A stretch of DNA of 64,000 nt from Helicobacter cetorum MIT 99-5656 (GTDB lineage: Bacteria > Campylobacterota > Campylobacteria > Campylobacterales > Helicobacteraceae). Every line of letters begins with the position of its first letter. Within the stretch, counting starts at the first letter, position 1. The DNA lies in assembly GCF_000259275.1 (NCBI RefSeq), contig NC_017735.1, positions 682,001 through 746,000 on the forward strand, written 5' to 3'. Below the pieces are notes generated by a model. It saw only the letters and a list, made by a program, of their open reading frames with translations. It did not search any database and was not told the DNA's origin. Of the stretch, positions 26,885 to 37,025 are shown piece after piece. The translations under genes were made by a program, and so were the position numbers.

Positions 26885-27715
26885 CTAGAAACTGACGATG
26901 TAACGCCAATAGAAGGCGTAGGGGCGATGAAAGGTGAATCTATAAGTCATTCCCTTAGGAACATCATCGGCACTAGCCACATAATAGTTATTGCGAATCG
27001 TTTGGATTTTTAACCCAATTTCAAAACCTTGATGCTTAGTGCCTAAGCGGATTCCCCCATTGACTAAAAATTGGAAATTTGAAGGGCTAAAACTTCCCTT
27101 ATATTCGCTCGCTAAATTTTTAAAGTAATGATTGGTTGGACCCCAAGAAGTGCCACCCACCGCAATGCCTAAGAAAAAACCAAAATGCAAATTCTCACGA
27201 TTAAAAATGGCTGGGTTAAGCAACACATCTGTTCCTGCACCATAGCCAAACATATAATTTTGTGAGCCTACACGGGCTGTTTGTAGCCCTTCGGCGTTGA
27301 ACTCATTGTATTTGTAATACGAACTTGCGAAATCAAAAAAACCATAATAACGCAACCCAAATTGTGGCGACTTTTTAAAGAAATGCTTATACCCTACCAT
27401 AACTCCAAAACCATTGATAGCGTATTGCTGATTGCTTAAGCCCTTATACCCACGAGTCCCTAAAGCACCATAAGTAATAGGCTTTGTAGCATTAGAACCA
27501 TAACCCGCACTTTGACTCCCATTACAATTCGCACTAGAGCAATTTTGAGCCGTTGTGCTAAGCATACCTAATTGATAATCAATTCCTATAAAGGCAGCGT
27601 TTCTCTCTCCCTTTATGGGGCTTGCTTTAGTTGCCATCTCTTGCTTGGGCGTCTCTGCTGACAACAAAGTCGCCACAACTAGAGAGATAGCACCTGCGAT
27701 AACAGATTTTTTCAT
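26885..27715 (-). CDS. horB: Hor-family outer membrane protein (HorB-like)
   Basis: Beta-barrel outer membrane protein, 276 residues from the ATG at 27713-27715, chosen over an upstream ATG because AAGGAA precedes it and the signal peptide MKKSVIAGAISLVVATLLSA starts there. The C-terminal half has alternating strands ending FHRPYAFYWRYIVSF with a terminal Phe, the BAM signal. An internal Cys pair (NCSSANCNG) is near residue 61. HorB (HP0127) contributes to gastric adhesion in H. pylori. A G10 run lies upstream, so expression may be phase variable. Confidence 0.8.
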   Translation of the reverse strand: MKKSVIAGAISLVVATLLSAETPKQEMATKASPIKGERNAAFIGIDYQLGMLSTTAQNCSSANCNGSQSAGYGSNATKPITYGALGTRGYKGLSNQQYAINGFGVMVGYKHFFKKSPQFGLRYYGFFDFASSYYKYNEFNAEGLQTARVGSQNYMFGYGAGTDVLLNPAIFNRENLHFGFFLGIAVGGTSWGPTNHYFKNLASEYKGSFSPSNFQFLVNGGIRLGTKHQGFEIGLKIQTIRNNYYVASADDVPKGMTYRFTFHRPYAFYWRYIVSF

Positions 27716-27871
27716 GTATTCCTTCCTTCTACATTTCTCTATGTTGAGTTTCAAATGCTACATGCTACTATAATTTTACTTTCTTTTTGATTAAATTATG
27801 GGTCTTAATTGAAGAATAGATGAAGTCAAACAGATTTTAAGAAATTTTATCCCTAAAGTAAAACTTCTTAA

Positions 27872-27881
27872 CCCCCCCCCC
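27872..27881 (-). repeat. G10 tract upstream of horB
   Basis: Ten C on the plus strand (G10 in the direction of horB) lie about 157 bp before the chosen horB start and 36 bp past the rplT stop. It falls in the horB promoter or leader region. Such tracts change length by slippage in Helicobacter. Confidence 0.65.
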
Positions 27882-27916
27882 TACGAAAACTATATAAAAA
27901 CTAAGTGCCTAAAGGA

Positions 27917-28267
27917 CTAAAGATGTTCTTTCACGCTCTCTAGCACGCTCACAAACGCCTGCATATCATTCATAGCCATGTCTGCTAAAACCTTGCGGTC
28001 TAATTCAACATTAGCCAACTTTAAAGCATGCATAAAGCGTGAATAACTTGTATCATGCATTCTGCAAGCTGCATTGATTCTCACTACCCACAAACTTCTA
28101 AAATCTCTTTTCTTTTGCTTGCGGTCTCTGAAAGCATAACACATGCTTCTTTCAAGCTGCTCCTTAGCCTTTCTAAAATGCTTTCTTCTGCCACTATAAA
28201 ACCCTCTAGCGAGTTTTAAGACTTTCTTATGGCGTCTTCTACGCACAACGCCTGTTTTAACTCTCAT
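27917..28267 (-). CDS. rplT: 50S ribosomal protein L20
   Basis: 116-residue basic ribosomal protein needed early in large subunit assembly; starts [20 protein letters not shown] and keeps the family core [20 protein letters not shown]. Last gene of the thrS-infC-rpmI-rplT operon; 86 bp after rpmI. Standard length and no anomaly. Confidence 0.98.
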   Translation of the reverse strand: MRVKTGVVRRRRHKKVLKLARGFYSGRRKHFRKAKEQLERSMCYAFRDRKQKKRDFRSLWVVRINAACRMHDTSYSRFMHALKLANVELDRKVLADMAMNDMQAFVSVLESVKEHL

Positions 28268-28353
28268 TTCTTTACCTTTCTTTTAAAATTTTTAGGTGCG
28301 TTTTTTAAAAACGACTTTCCCTTAAAATAAGGGGCTGCTCAACCAAACTGCTC

Positions 28354-28548
28354 TTATGCTTTACAGAGTAAAGACATGACAGAATTCATATTGGTGTGAT
28401 GCACATGTTTTGGTGCATTCAAATTAGCTTTACGCTTAGGGCTTTTTTTAGTCAAGATATGACTCTTAAAAGCACTGCCACGCTTAACTAAGTTCTTTTT
28501 AACTTTGAAACGCTTTGACGCACCACGATTAGTCTTCATTTTTGGCAT
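28354..28548 (-). CDS. rpmI: 50S ribosomal protein L35
   Basis: 64-residue basic ribosomal protein, [20 protein letters not shown], with the conserved KRKANL segment. The ATG at 28546-28548 lies inside the 3' end of infC (20-bp overlap), indicating coupled translation as in many bacteria. Confidence 0.97.
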   Translation of the reverse strand: MPKMKTNRGASKRFKVKKNLVKRGSAFKSHILTKKSPKRKANLNAPKHVHHTNMNSVMSLLCKA

Positions 28549-29167
28549 GATTTTCTCCTTTCATAAGGTTAATGCTATTAAAGGGGGGTTGAGTATGGCT
28601 AGTTTGAGCGTTACTTATTTCTTTATGGTTTTTCTTAGTTTTGACACTCTCTTGGTCTTTTTTAGGCACAAACATCCATGAGACAAAACGCCCTTCAGTT
28701 TTAGGCTCTCTTTCAGGATTGGCTAAATCCTCCATCATTGTCTGCACTCTAAAAAGCACATCAAGACCCGCTCTAGGGTTTTGGCTCTCCCTACCCTTTA
28801 AAACAACTTTAAATTTCACATGCTTGTTAGCTTCAATAAACTCTCTTGCATGTTTGACTTTATAATTGATGTCATTTTGTGCGATTTGAGTAGAGAGCTT
28901 AATCTCTTTGATTTCAATTTGCTTTTGCTTTTTCTTGGCCTCTTTAATTTTCTTTTCATTTTGATAGCGGAATTTATTATAATCCATGACCTTACATACA
29001 GGGGGCTTTGCATTCGCTGAAATCAACACCAAATCTAGCCCCAAGTTACGGGCAATATTTAACGCTTCTCTTGAAGAAATAATGCCATGCACTTCGCCAT
29101 CATCACCTACACAACGCACTTCTTTAAAATTAATATCTTCGTTTAACAATACTTCGTTTTTACTCAA
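28529..29167 (-). CDS. infC: translation initiation factor IF-3
   Basis: 212 residues; IF-3 binds the 30S subunit and checks initiation complexes. N-terminal domain ([20 protein letters not shown]), lysine-rich linker ([20 protein letters not shown]) and C-terminal domain ([20 protein letters not shown]) are all present, with a polar extension of about 30 residues. The start is TTG at 29165-29167 and shares TTGA with the thrS stop TGA (29164-29166). A non-ATG start fits infC, whose rare start codon lets IF-3 autoregulate in other bacteria. Confidence 0.95.
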   Translation of the reverse strand: MSKNEVLLNEDINFKEVRCVGDDGEVHGIISSREALNIARNLGLDLVLISANAKPPVCKVMDYNKFRYQNEKKIKEAKKKQKQIEIKEIKLSTQIAQNDINYKVKHAREFIEANKHVKFKVVLKGRESQNPRAGLDVLFRVQTMMEDLANPEREPKTEGRFVSWMFVPKKDQESVKTKKNHKEISNAQTSHTQPPFNSINLMKGENHAKNED

Positions 29168-31002
29168 AAACTAACCTCTTGCATTTTAGATTCAACCATG
29201 TTTAAAAACTCCTTTAAAGGCATTTTATATTGGGTTTGCTTTTCTCTATCTCTAATGGATAAAATTTTTGTCTCTACTTCTTCATTACCTAGAACTAAAA
29301 TCATAGGAATTTTTTGCTTTTCAGCTAGTCGCACCTTTTTATTCAAGCTGTCGTTTTTATCTAGCACTTCTACAAAAATCTCACGCTTTTTTAATTCTCC
29401 TTTAAGCTCTAGGGCAAAATGATAATGCTCCTCATTGATAGGAATAAGCACAATTTGAGTGGGTGCGACAAAGAAAGGGAAATTACCCCCAAAATGCTCG
29501 CTTAAAATCGCAATAAATCTTTCAAACGAGCCTAAAATCGCTCTGTGAATCATCACCGGTTGTTCGGCTTCATTATGCTCGTTAGTGAAAGCGAGCTTAA
29601 AGCGTTCGGGCAAATTCATATCCACTTGAATCGTGCCACATTGCCATTTGCGTTTTAAGGCATCTGTAATTTTAATATCAATCTTAGGCCCATAGAAAGC
29701 CCCCCCACCTTCATCAACTTTATAATCAATATGGTGTTCTTTTAGAGCCTCTTTAAGAGCGTTTGTGGCTTTTTCCCATACCTTATCATCGCCAATGGAT
29801 TTAGTAGGGCGAGTGGATAGCTCCATTTCATAGCTGAAATTAAACGCACTCATAATTTTATGCGTAAAATCTAAAATCGCACTCACTTCGCTTTGAATCT
29901 GTTCAAAGGAGCAAAAAATATGAGCGTCATCTTGAGTAAACTCTCTCACTCTTAAAAGCCCATGCAACACGCCACTTTTTTCGTGCCTATGCACCACGCC
30001 GTATTCATAAAACCTTAAAGGTAATTCTCTGTAGCTATGCAAAGCATTTTGATAAACTTTAATATGCCCCACGCAATTCATAGGCTTTATGCCATATTCT
30101 TGCTCATCAATCGTGGTAAAATACATGTTCTCTTTATAATTATCATAATGTCCGCTAATTTTCCACACATCGCTTTTTAAAATCTCAGGGCCTCTTACAG
30201 GCTCATAGCCCCTTAAAAGTAACGCCTTACTCAATAAATCTTCTATGCGTTTTCTAAGTCTTGCTCCCTTAGGTAGCCACAGGGGTAAGCCCGCCCCTAT
30301 TTCATCATCAAAGCTAAAAAGCCCTAGTTCTGTGCCTAACTTTCTATGGTCTCGTTTTTTGGCCTCTTCAATTTGAAAAAGATAATCTTTTAGGCTTTCT
30401 TTAGTAGCAAATGCAATACCATAAATTCTAATTAGCATTTCATTTTTTTCATCACCACCTAGATAAGCTCCAGCGAGTTTAGTGAGCTTAAAGCTGTGTA
30501 AAAAGCGAGTGTTTGGTAAGTGAGGCCCTTTGCATAAATCTTCAAATGCGCCTTGTCTATACACCCCAAATTCATCGCCACTAATTTTACTCATCACGGC
30601 ATACTTTAATTCATCGCCCTTAAAACGCTCTAAAGCCTCTTCTCTAGTCAAAGTCTCTTTAGTGATAGCGAGTTTAGACTTCGCAAACTCTTTCATTTTA
30701 GCTTCAATTTTAGGCAAATCTTCTTCGCTAATTTTTGAAGCGGTCTTAAAATCGTAGTAAAACCCTTCTTCCACCACAGGTCCTACAAAAAACTTTGCAT
30801 CAGGGTAAAGGGCTTTCAAACTTTGAGCGAGCAAGTGTGCACACGAATGCCTAATCACTTCTAAAGCTAAAGGTGAATCATCAAAATATATCGGCTCTGA
30901 ACCCCCAAGCACCTTAATGCCATCGCTTAGTCCTAAGACCTTCGCACTCTCTAAATCTATTATCTGTTCGTCTTTATAAACGGCAATCAGTTCCGCACTC
31001 AT
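29164..31002 (-). CDS. thrS: threonine--tRNA ligase
   Basis: Class II synthetase of 612 residues. A short TGS domain (residues 1-60) is followed by the editing domain with [20 protein letters not shown] near 72 and zinc/catalytic parts including [20 protein letters not shown] (about 318), the motif 2 region with [20 protein letters not shown] and the final [16 protein letters not shown] of motif 3. A C-terminal anticodon-binding domain follows. First core gene of the ribosomal operon; the small lipoprotein gene lies 26 bp upstream on the same strand. Confidence 0.97.
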   Translation of the reverse strand: MSAELIAVYKDEQIIDLESAKVLGLSDGIKVLGGSEPIYFDDSPLALEVIRHSCAHLLAQSLKALYPDAKFFVGPVVEEGFYYDFKTASKISEEDLPKIEAKMKEFAKSKLAITKETLTREEALERFKGDELKYAVMSKISGDEFGVYRQGAFEDLCKGPHLPNTRFLHSFKLTKLAGAYLGGDEKNEMLIRIYGIAFATKESLKDYLFQIEEAKKRDHRKLGTELGLFSFDDEIGAGLPLWLPKGARLRKRIEDLLSKALLLRGYEPVRGPEILKSDVWKISGHYDNYKENMYFTTIDEQEYGIKPMNCVGHIKVYQNALHSYRELPLRFYEYGVVHRHEKSGVLHGLLRVREFTQDDAHIFCSFEQIQSEVSAILDFTHKIMSAFNFSYEMELSTRPTKSIGDDKVWEKATNALKEALKEHHIDYKVDEGGGAFYGPKIDIKITDALKRKWQCGTIQVDMNLPERFKLAFTNEHNEAEQPVMIHRAILGSFERFIAILSEHFGGNFPFFVAPTQIVLIPINEEHYHFALELKGELKKREIFVEVLDKNDSLNKKVRLAEKQKIPMILVLGNEEVETKILSIRDREKQTQYKMPLKEFLNMVESKMQEVSF

Positions 31003-31028
31003 TATTTGGTCTTATCTTTCCTTAAAAT

Positions 31029-31160
31029 CTAACAATCCACCGAGCCAAACCCACACTGAACTTGCGAGTCCACTTTCTCAGGCATAGGGTCATGCATAGG
31101 CTGTAAGCAAGCTTGCAAAAAAACAACACAAAATAAATTCAGCAACCATTGCTTACACAC
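31029..31160 (-). CDS. 43-residue putative lipoprotein upstream of thrS
   Basis: Found by hand on the minus strand: GTG at 31158-31160, TAG at 31029-31031. The protein begins MCKQWLLNLFCVVFLQAC, a compact lipoprotein signal with lipobox FLQAC (Cys18). The mature 26 residues are acidic and proline-containing with two cysteines near the end (QVQCGFGSVDC). AAAAGG lies 9-10 bp upstream of GTG; a TTG six codons on is an alternative start. It is in the place of HP0122 of H. pylori and leads the thrS operon. No known function. Confidence 0.5.
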   Translation of the reverse strand: MCKQWLLNLFCVVFLQACLQPMHDPMPEKVDSQVQCGFGSVDC

Positions 31161-31385
31161 TACGCAAAAACCTTTTAAAATTTAATCGCTTAACTAACCG
31201 CTGATTATACAATAAAATTATAAATTAACTAAAAATACTAAACCTTATAGAAGCGTTAAGCGATAAACTATCTTAAAGTAAAGCGATACCATGTTACAAT
31301 GCGATTTGGCTACAATTTAGCTATGATTTTATCTATCATTTTATTGTTGTTTCTAATACTTAATCATTGTTTTTAAGGAAGTTTT

Positions 31386-33806
31386 GTGCGATATATCAAA
31401 TTTTTCAAAGAGTTGAATAATAAAGATGTGAATTTGGTTGGGGGCAAGAACGCTAGTATTGGCGAGATGTTTCAAGAATTAGTGCCTATTGGTATCAAAG
31501 TGCCTGATGGTTTTGCAATCACTAGCGAAGCGTATTGGTATCTCTTGGAGCAAGGTGGGGTTAAACAAAAGATTATAGAGCTTTTAGAGAATGTTGATGC
31601 CACCGAAATTGATGTGCTAAAAGTGCGTTCTAAAAAAATCAGAGAGCTTATTTTTGGCACGCCGTTTCCTACAGATTTGAGAGATGAAATTTTTCAAGCC
31701 TATGAGATTTTAAGCCAACAATATGATATGAAAGAAGCTGATGTGGCAGTGCGTTCAAGTGCTACAGCTGAAGATTTGCCCGATGCTTCTTTTGCCGGTC
31801 AACAAGACACTTATTTGAACATCAAGGGTAAAACAGAATTAGTCCATTATATCAAGTCTTGTATAGCATCACTTTTTACTGATAGAGCGATTAGCTATAG
31901 AGCCAGTCGTGGGTTTGACCATTTGAAAGTCGCACTGAGTGTGGGGGTGCAAAAAATGGTGCGAGCCGATAAAAGTAGTGCAGGAGTCATGTTTTCTATT
32001 GATACAGAAACTGGCTTTAAAGATGCGGTTTTTATCACTTCAGCTTGGGGGCTAGGTGAAAATGTCGTAGGTGGCATGGTAAATCCTGATGAATTTTATG
32101 TGTTTAAGCCGACTTTAGAGCAAAATAAACGCCCTATCATTAAGAGACAATTGGGTAATAAGTTTCAAAAAATGGTTTATGCTCCAAGGGGAAGCGAACA
32201 CCCTACTAAAAACATTGAAACCACTCAAAAAGAATTGCAATCTTTTTCATTGAGCGATGAAGATGTGCTGATTTTAGCTAAATACGCCATTGAAATTGAA
32301 AAGCACTATACCAAAGAAGCTGGGACTTATCGCCCTATGGATATAGAATGGGCAAAAGATGGCAACAGTGGGGAAATCTTTATCGTTCAGGCTCGCCCAG
32401 AAACGGTTCAAAGCCAAAAAAATAAAAACAACAATCAAGTCTTTGAAAAATTTAAATTCAAGAACCCTAACGAAAAGAAAGAGATTATCTTGCAAGGTAG
32501 GGCTATTGGCAATAAAATTGGCTCAGGAAAAGTGCGTATTATTAACGACTTGGAGCATATGAATTCTTTCAAAGAAGGCGAAATTTTAGTAACTGATAAT
32601 ACTGACCCAGACTGGGAGCCTTGCATGAAAAAGGCGAGTGCAGTGATTACTAATCGTGGGGGACGCACCTGTCATGCCGCTATTGTGGCTAGAGAAATTG
32701 GTGTGCCAGCCATTGTTGGAGCTAGTGGGGCAACCGATAGACTCTATACCGGTATGGAAATCACTGTCTCTTGTGCAGAAGGTGAAGAAGGCTATGTGTA
32801 TGCAGGCATTTATGAGCATGAAATTGAAAGGGTTGAACTCTCTTGCTTAGAAGAGACAAAGACTAAAATTTATGTCAATATTGGAAACCCTGAAAAAGCC
32901 TTTGGGTTTTCTCAACTTCCTAACCATGGTGTGGGATTAGCTAGAATGGAGATGATTATCTTAAATCAAATTAAAGCCCACCCCTTAGCCTTAGTGGATT
33001 TACACCACAAAAAGCCAGTAAAAGAAAAAAATGAGATTGAAAACTTAATGGCGGGCTATGCTAACCCTAAAGATTTCTTTGTGAAAAAAATCGCTGAAGG
33101 CATAGGCATGATAAGTGCGGCGTTTTATCCTAAGCCTGTCATCGTTCGCACAAGCGATTTCAAATCTAACGAATACATGCGAATGCTTGGAGGTTCAAGC
33201 TATGAACCCCATGAAGAAAACCCCATGCTTGGTTATAGGGGAGCTAGTCGGTATTATTCAGAACGCTATAATGAAGCGTTTTCATGGGAATGTGAAGCTT
33301 TGGCGTTAGTAAGAGAAGAAATGGGCTTAACTAACATGAAAATTATGATTCCTTTTTTACGCACCATTGAAGAAGGTAAAAAAGTCCTAGAAATCCTAAG
33401 AAAAAACAACCTAGAATCCGGTAAAAATGGTCTTGAAATTTATATCATGTGTGAATTGCCCATTAATGTAATCTTGGCTGATGATTTCTTAAGTTTGTTT
33501 GATGGTTTTTCTATTGGTTCAAACGATTTAACCCAGCTTACCTTAGGCGTGGATAGAGATAGCGAACTAGTAAGCCATGTCTTTGATGAAAGAAACCCTG
33601 CTATGCTAGAAATGTTTAAAAGAGCGATTGAAGCCTGTAAAAGACATCATAAATATTGTGGGATTTGTGGACAAGCCCCAAGCGATTACCCTGAAGTGGC
33701 GGAATTTTTGGTTAAAGAAAGCATCACTTCCATTTCTTTAAACCCCGATAGCGTGATTTCTACTTGGAATGCTATAGCAAAACTAGAAAAAGAGTTAAAA
33801 AGATAG
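31386..33806 (+). CDS. ppsA: phosphoenolpyruvate synthase
   Basis: Converts pyruvate, ATP and water to phosphoenolpyruvate, the entry to gluconeogenesis from lactate or amino acids; 806 residues. N-terminal ATP-grasp domain with [20 protein letters not shown] near 18 and [20 protein letters not shown] near 118; the swivelling domain has the phosphohistidine in [20 protein letters not shown] (His near 425); the C-terminal barrel has [16 protein letters not shown] and the cysteine loop [15 protein letters not shown] start with AAGGAAG upstream. It fits functionally with the lactate uptake and oxidation genes at 3-10 kb. Confidence 0.96.
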   Translation: MRYIKFFKELNNKDVNLVGGKNASIGEMFQELVPIGIKVPDGFAITSEAYWYLLEQGGVKQKIIELLENVDATEIDVLKVRSKKIRELIFGTPFPTDLRDEIFQAYEILSQQYDMKEADVAVRSSATAEDLPDASFAGQQDTYLNIKGKTELVHYIKSCIASLFTDRAISYRASRGFDHLKVALSVGVQKMVRADKSSAGVMFSIDTETGFKDAVFITSAWGLGENVVGGMVNPDEFYVFKPTLEQNKRPIIKRQLGNKFQKMVYAPRGSEHPTKNIETTQKELQSFSLSDEDVLILAKYAIEIEKHYTKEAGTYRPMDIEWAKDGNSGEIFIVQARPETVQSQKNKNNNQVFEKFKFKNPNEKKEIILQGRAIGNKIGSGKVRIINDLEHMNSFKEGEILVTDNTDPDWEPCMKKASAVITNRGGRTCHAAIVAREIGVPAIVGASGATDRLYTGMEITVSCAEGEEGYVYAGIYEHEIERVELSCLEETKTKIYVNIGNPEKAFGFSQLPNHGVGLARMEMIILNQIKAHPLALVDLHHKKPVKEKNEIENLMAGYANPKDFFVKKIAEGIGMISAAFYPKPVIVRTSDFKSNEYMRMLGGSSYEPHEENPMLGYRGASRYYSERYNEAFSWECEALALVREEMGLTNMKIMIPFLRTIEEGKKVLEILRKNNLESGKNGLEIYIMCELPINVILADDFLSLFDGFSIGSNDLTQLTLGVDRDSELVSHVFDERNPAMLEMFKRAIEACKRHHKYCGICGQAPSDYPEVAEFLVKESITSISLNPDSVISTWNAIAKLEKELKR

Positions 33807-33906
33807 TTCTAAGCACAAGCAATGAGCCCTTTTTAAGATTAAAAGGGGCTATGTTTCTCTATTCTTTCTTAAAAAGCCCTATCCTGTTATTTTATGGCTT
33901 TTTAAG

Positions 33907-33916
33907 AAAAAAAAAA
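33907..33916. repeat. A10 tract before the outer membrane protein gene
   Basis: Ten A residues in the gap between ppsA and the outer membrane protein at 34004, about 88-97 bp before its start. Placement in the promoter region makes length variation potentially regulatory. No other feature was seen in this 197-bp gap. Confidence 0.45.
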
Positions 33917-34003
33917 TACAATTTTTTGATAAATTTTTTTATCAATCATTTCATACTCAATGCCTTGAAATCAATGTTTTAAAAATTAAGTAAAAGGATA
34001 GTT

Positions 34004-35392
34004 ATGTCAAAAACATTAAATACCAAAGAAATAGCTCAATGTTGTTGTGGCTTATTGTTAGCCCCAGCATTGCTTCAAGCCTTAGAATTTGGTGGTATGG
34101 GAAATGTGTCTATGGGATTAGGTGGTGCTGGCGTGGCTTTAGAAAATTCTCAATGGGCGTTGTATTATAATCCGGCCTTGCTAGATATGGACGAAAAGTC
34201 TAAATTTGGTTATAGCTTTAATCTTCAAGCAGGACAAACCAATCTTTTATCGCTCGCAAATAACCTTTCAAATGACAATGGATTGAATAACCTTGAAAAT
34301 AGTATCAGCAACCTACAAACATCTAATCACAAATCCATTATCCAAGCCTTAGAAAATAATAGCTCTAGCATTACTATCAATGCTAGTGAAAGTTCTCAAG
34401 CGAGCGAGATTATCCAGCTTGTGAATACGACAAACACTTCCATTAAAAATAATGGGCTTTTGGCGAGTTCGCAAAATGGCTTTGTATTCCAATACAATTA
34501 TAGGGGGCGTAAGAAAGAATTCGTAGGGTCGTTTGGACTAGGGCTTTTTGGAAGCGCTTTTATGGAAGCGGGTGTAAAAACGGATAAAAACTATAAAGAG
34601 CTTATTGTTCCTATTAATAACACCTATTATCAAGCACAAATTAGTTCTCATTCTATCACTCTAAGAGAAACTTCACAAGCTAATTACAACGCCCATTCCT
34701 TGCTCTCATCTAATGCGAAGTTGCAAGGGGGCGTTAAAGCTTTAGTCTTAATAGAAGTGCCATTAGGCTATGGGCATGCTTTTAATACGAGATTTGGGCG
34801 TTTTGGCATAGGGGCTACTTTTAAATATATTTATAGTGGGAGCTATGGTTTAAAGGCTAGTGGGAACATTAATGACATCGCTAATAGCGTCAATTTAGAT
34901 AATTTTAGTTTTAATAACATTCCAAAAACTTCGCATTTTGGGCTAGATTTAGGTGGAGCATATTCCATTAAAGGCTTTACTTTGGGGCTTGTAGGAAAAT
35001 ATCTCAACGCCCCCAAGTTTAGCTTAGGAGCCAACAATGGATTTCTACGCATTGACCCTCAAGTGCGTTTGGGTCTGGCTTATCATTATAAATTTTTAAC
35101 TCTAGCTTGGGATTTTGACTTAACAAAAAATAATTCCATTGTGCCTTTTAAAAAAAGTCAAATGACTGGTGGGGGAATTATGCTAGATTTTAAGTATATT
35201 GATTTTAGATTTGGAGCTATGGGCAATATGGCAAAAGATAATTTGGATTATGGCATGATTTTAACAGCAGGCATTGGATTTTACAAAGTGTTTGATATAT
35301 CCATTCAATCCAGTCTAAAAACGCAAAAATGGAGTCATTACAACATTCCAGAATATGTGGCATTGCGTATTGGTGGGGGCTACACTTGGTAA
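34004..35392 (+). CDS. outer membrane beta-barrel protein, TraF_2/FadL-like
   Basis: 462 residues with a signal sequence that contains the unusual CCCGLLLAPALLQALEFGG stretch. The mature N-terminus, GGMGNVSMGLGGAGVALENS followed by WALYYNPALL, is the signature of the FadL-like / TraF_2 (plasmid transfer TraF-like) outer membrane family, where the N-terminal hatch precedes a long barrel. Residues 70-160 are Asn/Ser-rich loops. It ends with an aromatic-rich strand (ALRIGGGYTW). ATG follows AAGGATAG. Substrate unknown; hydrophobic compound uptake is a family possibility. Confidence 0.7.
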   Translation: MSKTLNTKEIAQCCCGLLLAPALLQALEFGGMGNVSMGLGGAGVALENSQWALYYNPALLDMDEKSKFGYSFNLQAGQTNLLSLANNLSNDNGLNNLENSISNLQTSNHKSIIQALENNSSSITINASESSQASEIIQLVNTTNTSIKNNGLLASSQNGFVFQYNYRGRKKEFVGSFGLGLFGSAFMEAGVKTDKNYKELIVPINNTYYQAQISSHSITLRETSQANYNAHSLLSSNAKLQGGVKALVLIEVPLGYGHAFNTRFGRFGIGATFKYIYSGSYGLKASGNINDIANSVNLDNFSFNNIPKTSHFGLDLGGAYSIKGFTLGLVGKYLNAPKFSLGANNGFLRIDPQVRLGLAYHYKFLTLAWDFDLTKNNSIVPFKKSQMTGGGIMLDFKYIDFRFGAMGNMAKDNLDYGMILTAGIGFYKVFDISIQSSLKTQKWSHYNIPEYVALRIGGGYTW

Positions 35393-35497
35393 AAGGGTAG
35401 CTTTCCACACCAGCTAAACTTCTACACTCCTTTTGATTATAAATCAATTTAAGATTACTTGGCACAATATAACAACACACTTATACTAAGGGATAAT

Positions 35498-36226
35498 TTG
35501 AAGGCACCATTAAATGTGGTCTTTTTGTTAAATCTATTGTGTTTGGGGGCGATGAGCCAAGAAATCACTTGGTCTCAATTCTTAGAAAATTTTAAAAACA
35601 AAAATGAAGTACCTCCCACAAAAAGTCAAATAGCCACAAAAAACCAGCAAATCTTAGAAGATATTTTAAAAAATAGCCTTAAATTCTACTTTATTTTTGG
35701 ATACACTTACTCGCAATCGCACTATTCTATCCTTGCTCAAGGCTCACAAACCACTTTTCTTAGCAATAATATTGGGTTTAACACCGCTTCTGGTTTGGAA
35801 CATTTTTTCAAAAACCACCCTAAATTAGGCTACAGGCTCTTTAACACTTACGCTTATTCGCATTCTGTCTCACTCACACAATCTCAAATCCTAATCGCAC
35901 AAAATTATGGGGGCGGATTAGACTTATCTTTCATTTTTTTAAATAAAAAGACCTATCGCTTGAGAAACTATCTAGGCATCGCTTTAGAAGAAGGGCTGTT
36001 ATTCATAGATACTATCAAGCAAGCCACCATCACACATAGAAATAAAAAAACTTTTTTTCAAGCCCCCTTTCGCTTTGGCTTGATTATGGACTTTATCGGT
36101 TACCTGTCATTACAGCTAGGCCTTGAAGTGCCATTAGTAAGAAAAATTACTTACGCCCACAATAACCACCGCCAAGATTTTACACAACTATACAATATCA
36201 ATTTTTCCTTAATCGCTTCATTTTAA
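35498..36226 (+). CDS. Helicobacter outer membrane protein (Hor/Hof-like barrel)
   Basis: 242 residues from a TTG at 35498, preferred because AAGGGA lies just upstream and a signal sequence begins there (LKAPLNVVFLLNLLCLGAMS); an upstream ATG in frame would add 13 codons. The C-terminal two thirds reads as beta strands with aromatic ends (FYFIFGYTYSQ, GLIMDFIGYLSLQLGLEVPL) and closes with NINFSLIASF, a terminal Phe as in barrel proteins. I cannot assign a named family member. It is the last gene before the inverted HP0102-HP0117 segment and its stop is one base from the convergent glycosyltransferase stop. Confidence 0.6.
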   Translation: MKAPLNVVFLLNLLCLGAMSQEITWSQFLENFKNKNEVPPTKSQIATKNQQILEDILKNSLKFYFIFGYTYSQSHYSILAQGSQTTFLSNNIGFNTASGLEHFFKNHPKLGYRLFNTYAYSHSVSLTQSQILIAQNYGGGLDLSFIFLNKKTYRLRNYLGIALEEGLLFIDTIKQATITHRNKKTFFQAPFRFGLIMDFIGYLSLQLGLEVPLVRKITYAHNNHRQDFTQLYNINFSLIASF

Positions 36227-36227
36227 A

Positions 36228-36983
36228 CTAAGCTCTCTTAAACAAACCCATAATTTTTCTAGGGTATTTTAAAAGCATTAAAAACCAATTCGCTTGAATA
36301 TTATTATCCTTGCATGCTCTGATATTTTCTCTATTTCGCACCAAAAGACTTTTAAAACCTTGAGTGCTAACCCCCCCTGTTCGCATTTTAACTAACACTT
36401 CCTTTAAGTAAGAAAAGCTAATTTTTTGCACCACAAACAAACGAATTATCATCTCAAAGTCCGCTGAAATCTTATAATCTGTTTTGTATAACCCATAGCG
36501 TTCATAAATTTCTCTTTTGATAAATAGCGTAGGGTGTGCTGGCACAACACCATATAAAAAAGTCTTAGGATTAAATTCCCCACTTTCATAATAACGCACC
36601 ACTTTTTCCAAACAACTAGGTTTCACAAAAACCAAATCAGCATACACGCTATCGCAATTCTTCTTTTCAAATTCATGCACCACTTTTTCTATCACAAATT
36701 CATCTGTGTAAAAATCATCGCTATTTAATAAGGCAATAATATCCCCACTCGCACGCCTTATGCCTTTATTCATGGCATCATAAATGCCCTTATCTTTTTC
36801 ACTCACCACACAAGCGATACTATCACGATATCTTTGAATAATTTCTAGAGTTTTATCCGTGCTAGCCCCATCTATAATGATGTATTCAATATCTCTGTAA
36901 GTTTGATTAAGCACCGAAAGAATGGTGTCCTGGATAGTTTTTTCGCTATTAAAGCTTGCAGTAATCACAGATACTTTTAACAA
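36228..36983 (-). CDS. family 2 glycosyltransferase (HP0102-like)
   Basis: 251 residues of a GT-A fold transferase: KVSVITASFNSEKTIQDTIL at the N-terminus, the nucleotide-sugar binding EYIIIDGASTDKT (about 33-45) and the D-x-D-like LLNSDDFYTDE near 85. It probably adds a sugar to lipopolysaccharide or another surface glycan; HP0102 has been linked to LPS in H. pylori. Start is TTG at 36981-36983. It follows tlpB on the same strand, 42 bp downstream, as in H. pylori. Confidence 0.85.
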   Translation of the reverse strand: MLKVSVITASFNSEKTIQDTILSVLNQTYRDIEYIIIDGASTDKTLEIIQRYRDSIACVVSEKDKGIYDAMNKGIRRASGDIIALLNSDDFYTDEFVIEKVVHEFEKKNCDSVYADLVFVKPSCLEKVVRYYESGEFNPKTFLYGVVPAHPTLFIKREIYERYGLYKTDYKISADFEMIIRLFVVQKISFSYLKEVLVKMRTGGVSTQGFKSLLVRNRENIRACKDNNIQANWFLMLLKYPRKIMGLFKRA

Positions 36984-37025
36984 TTGAACTCTCTTTTTAT
37001 AAACTCCCCCTTATTGTAGCTAAAA

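Noticed and set aside
26819-27013. 64-codon plus-strand frame at the end of horB
   Set aside because: It overlaps the conserved 3' end of horB on the other strand and has no family features.
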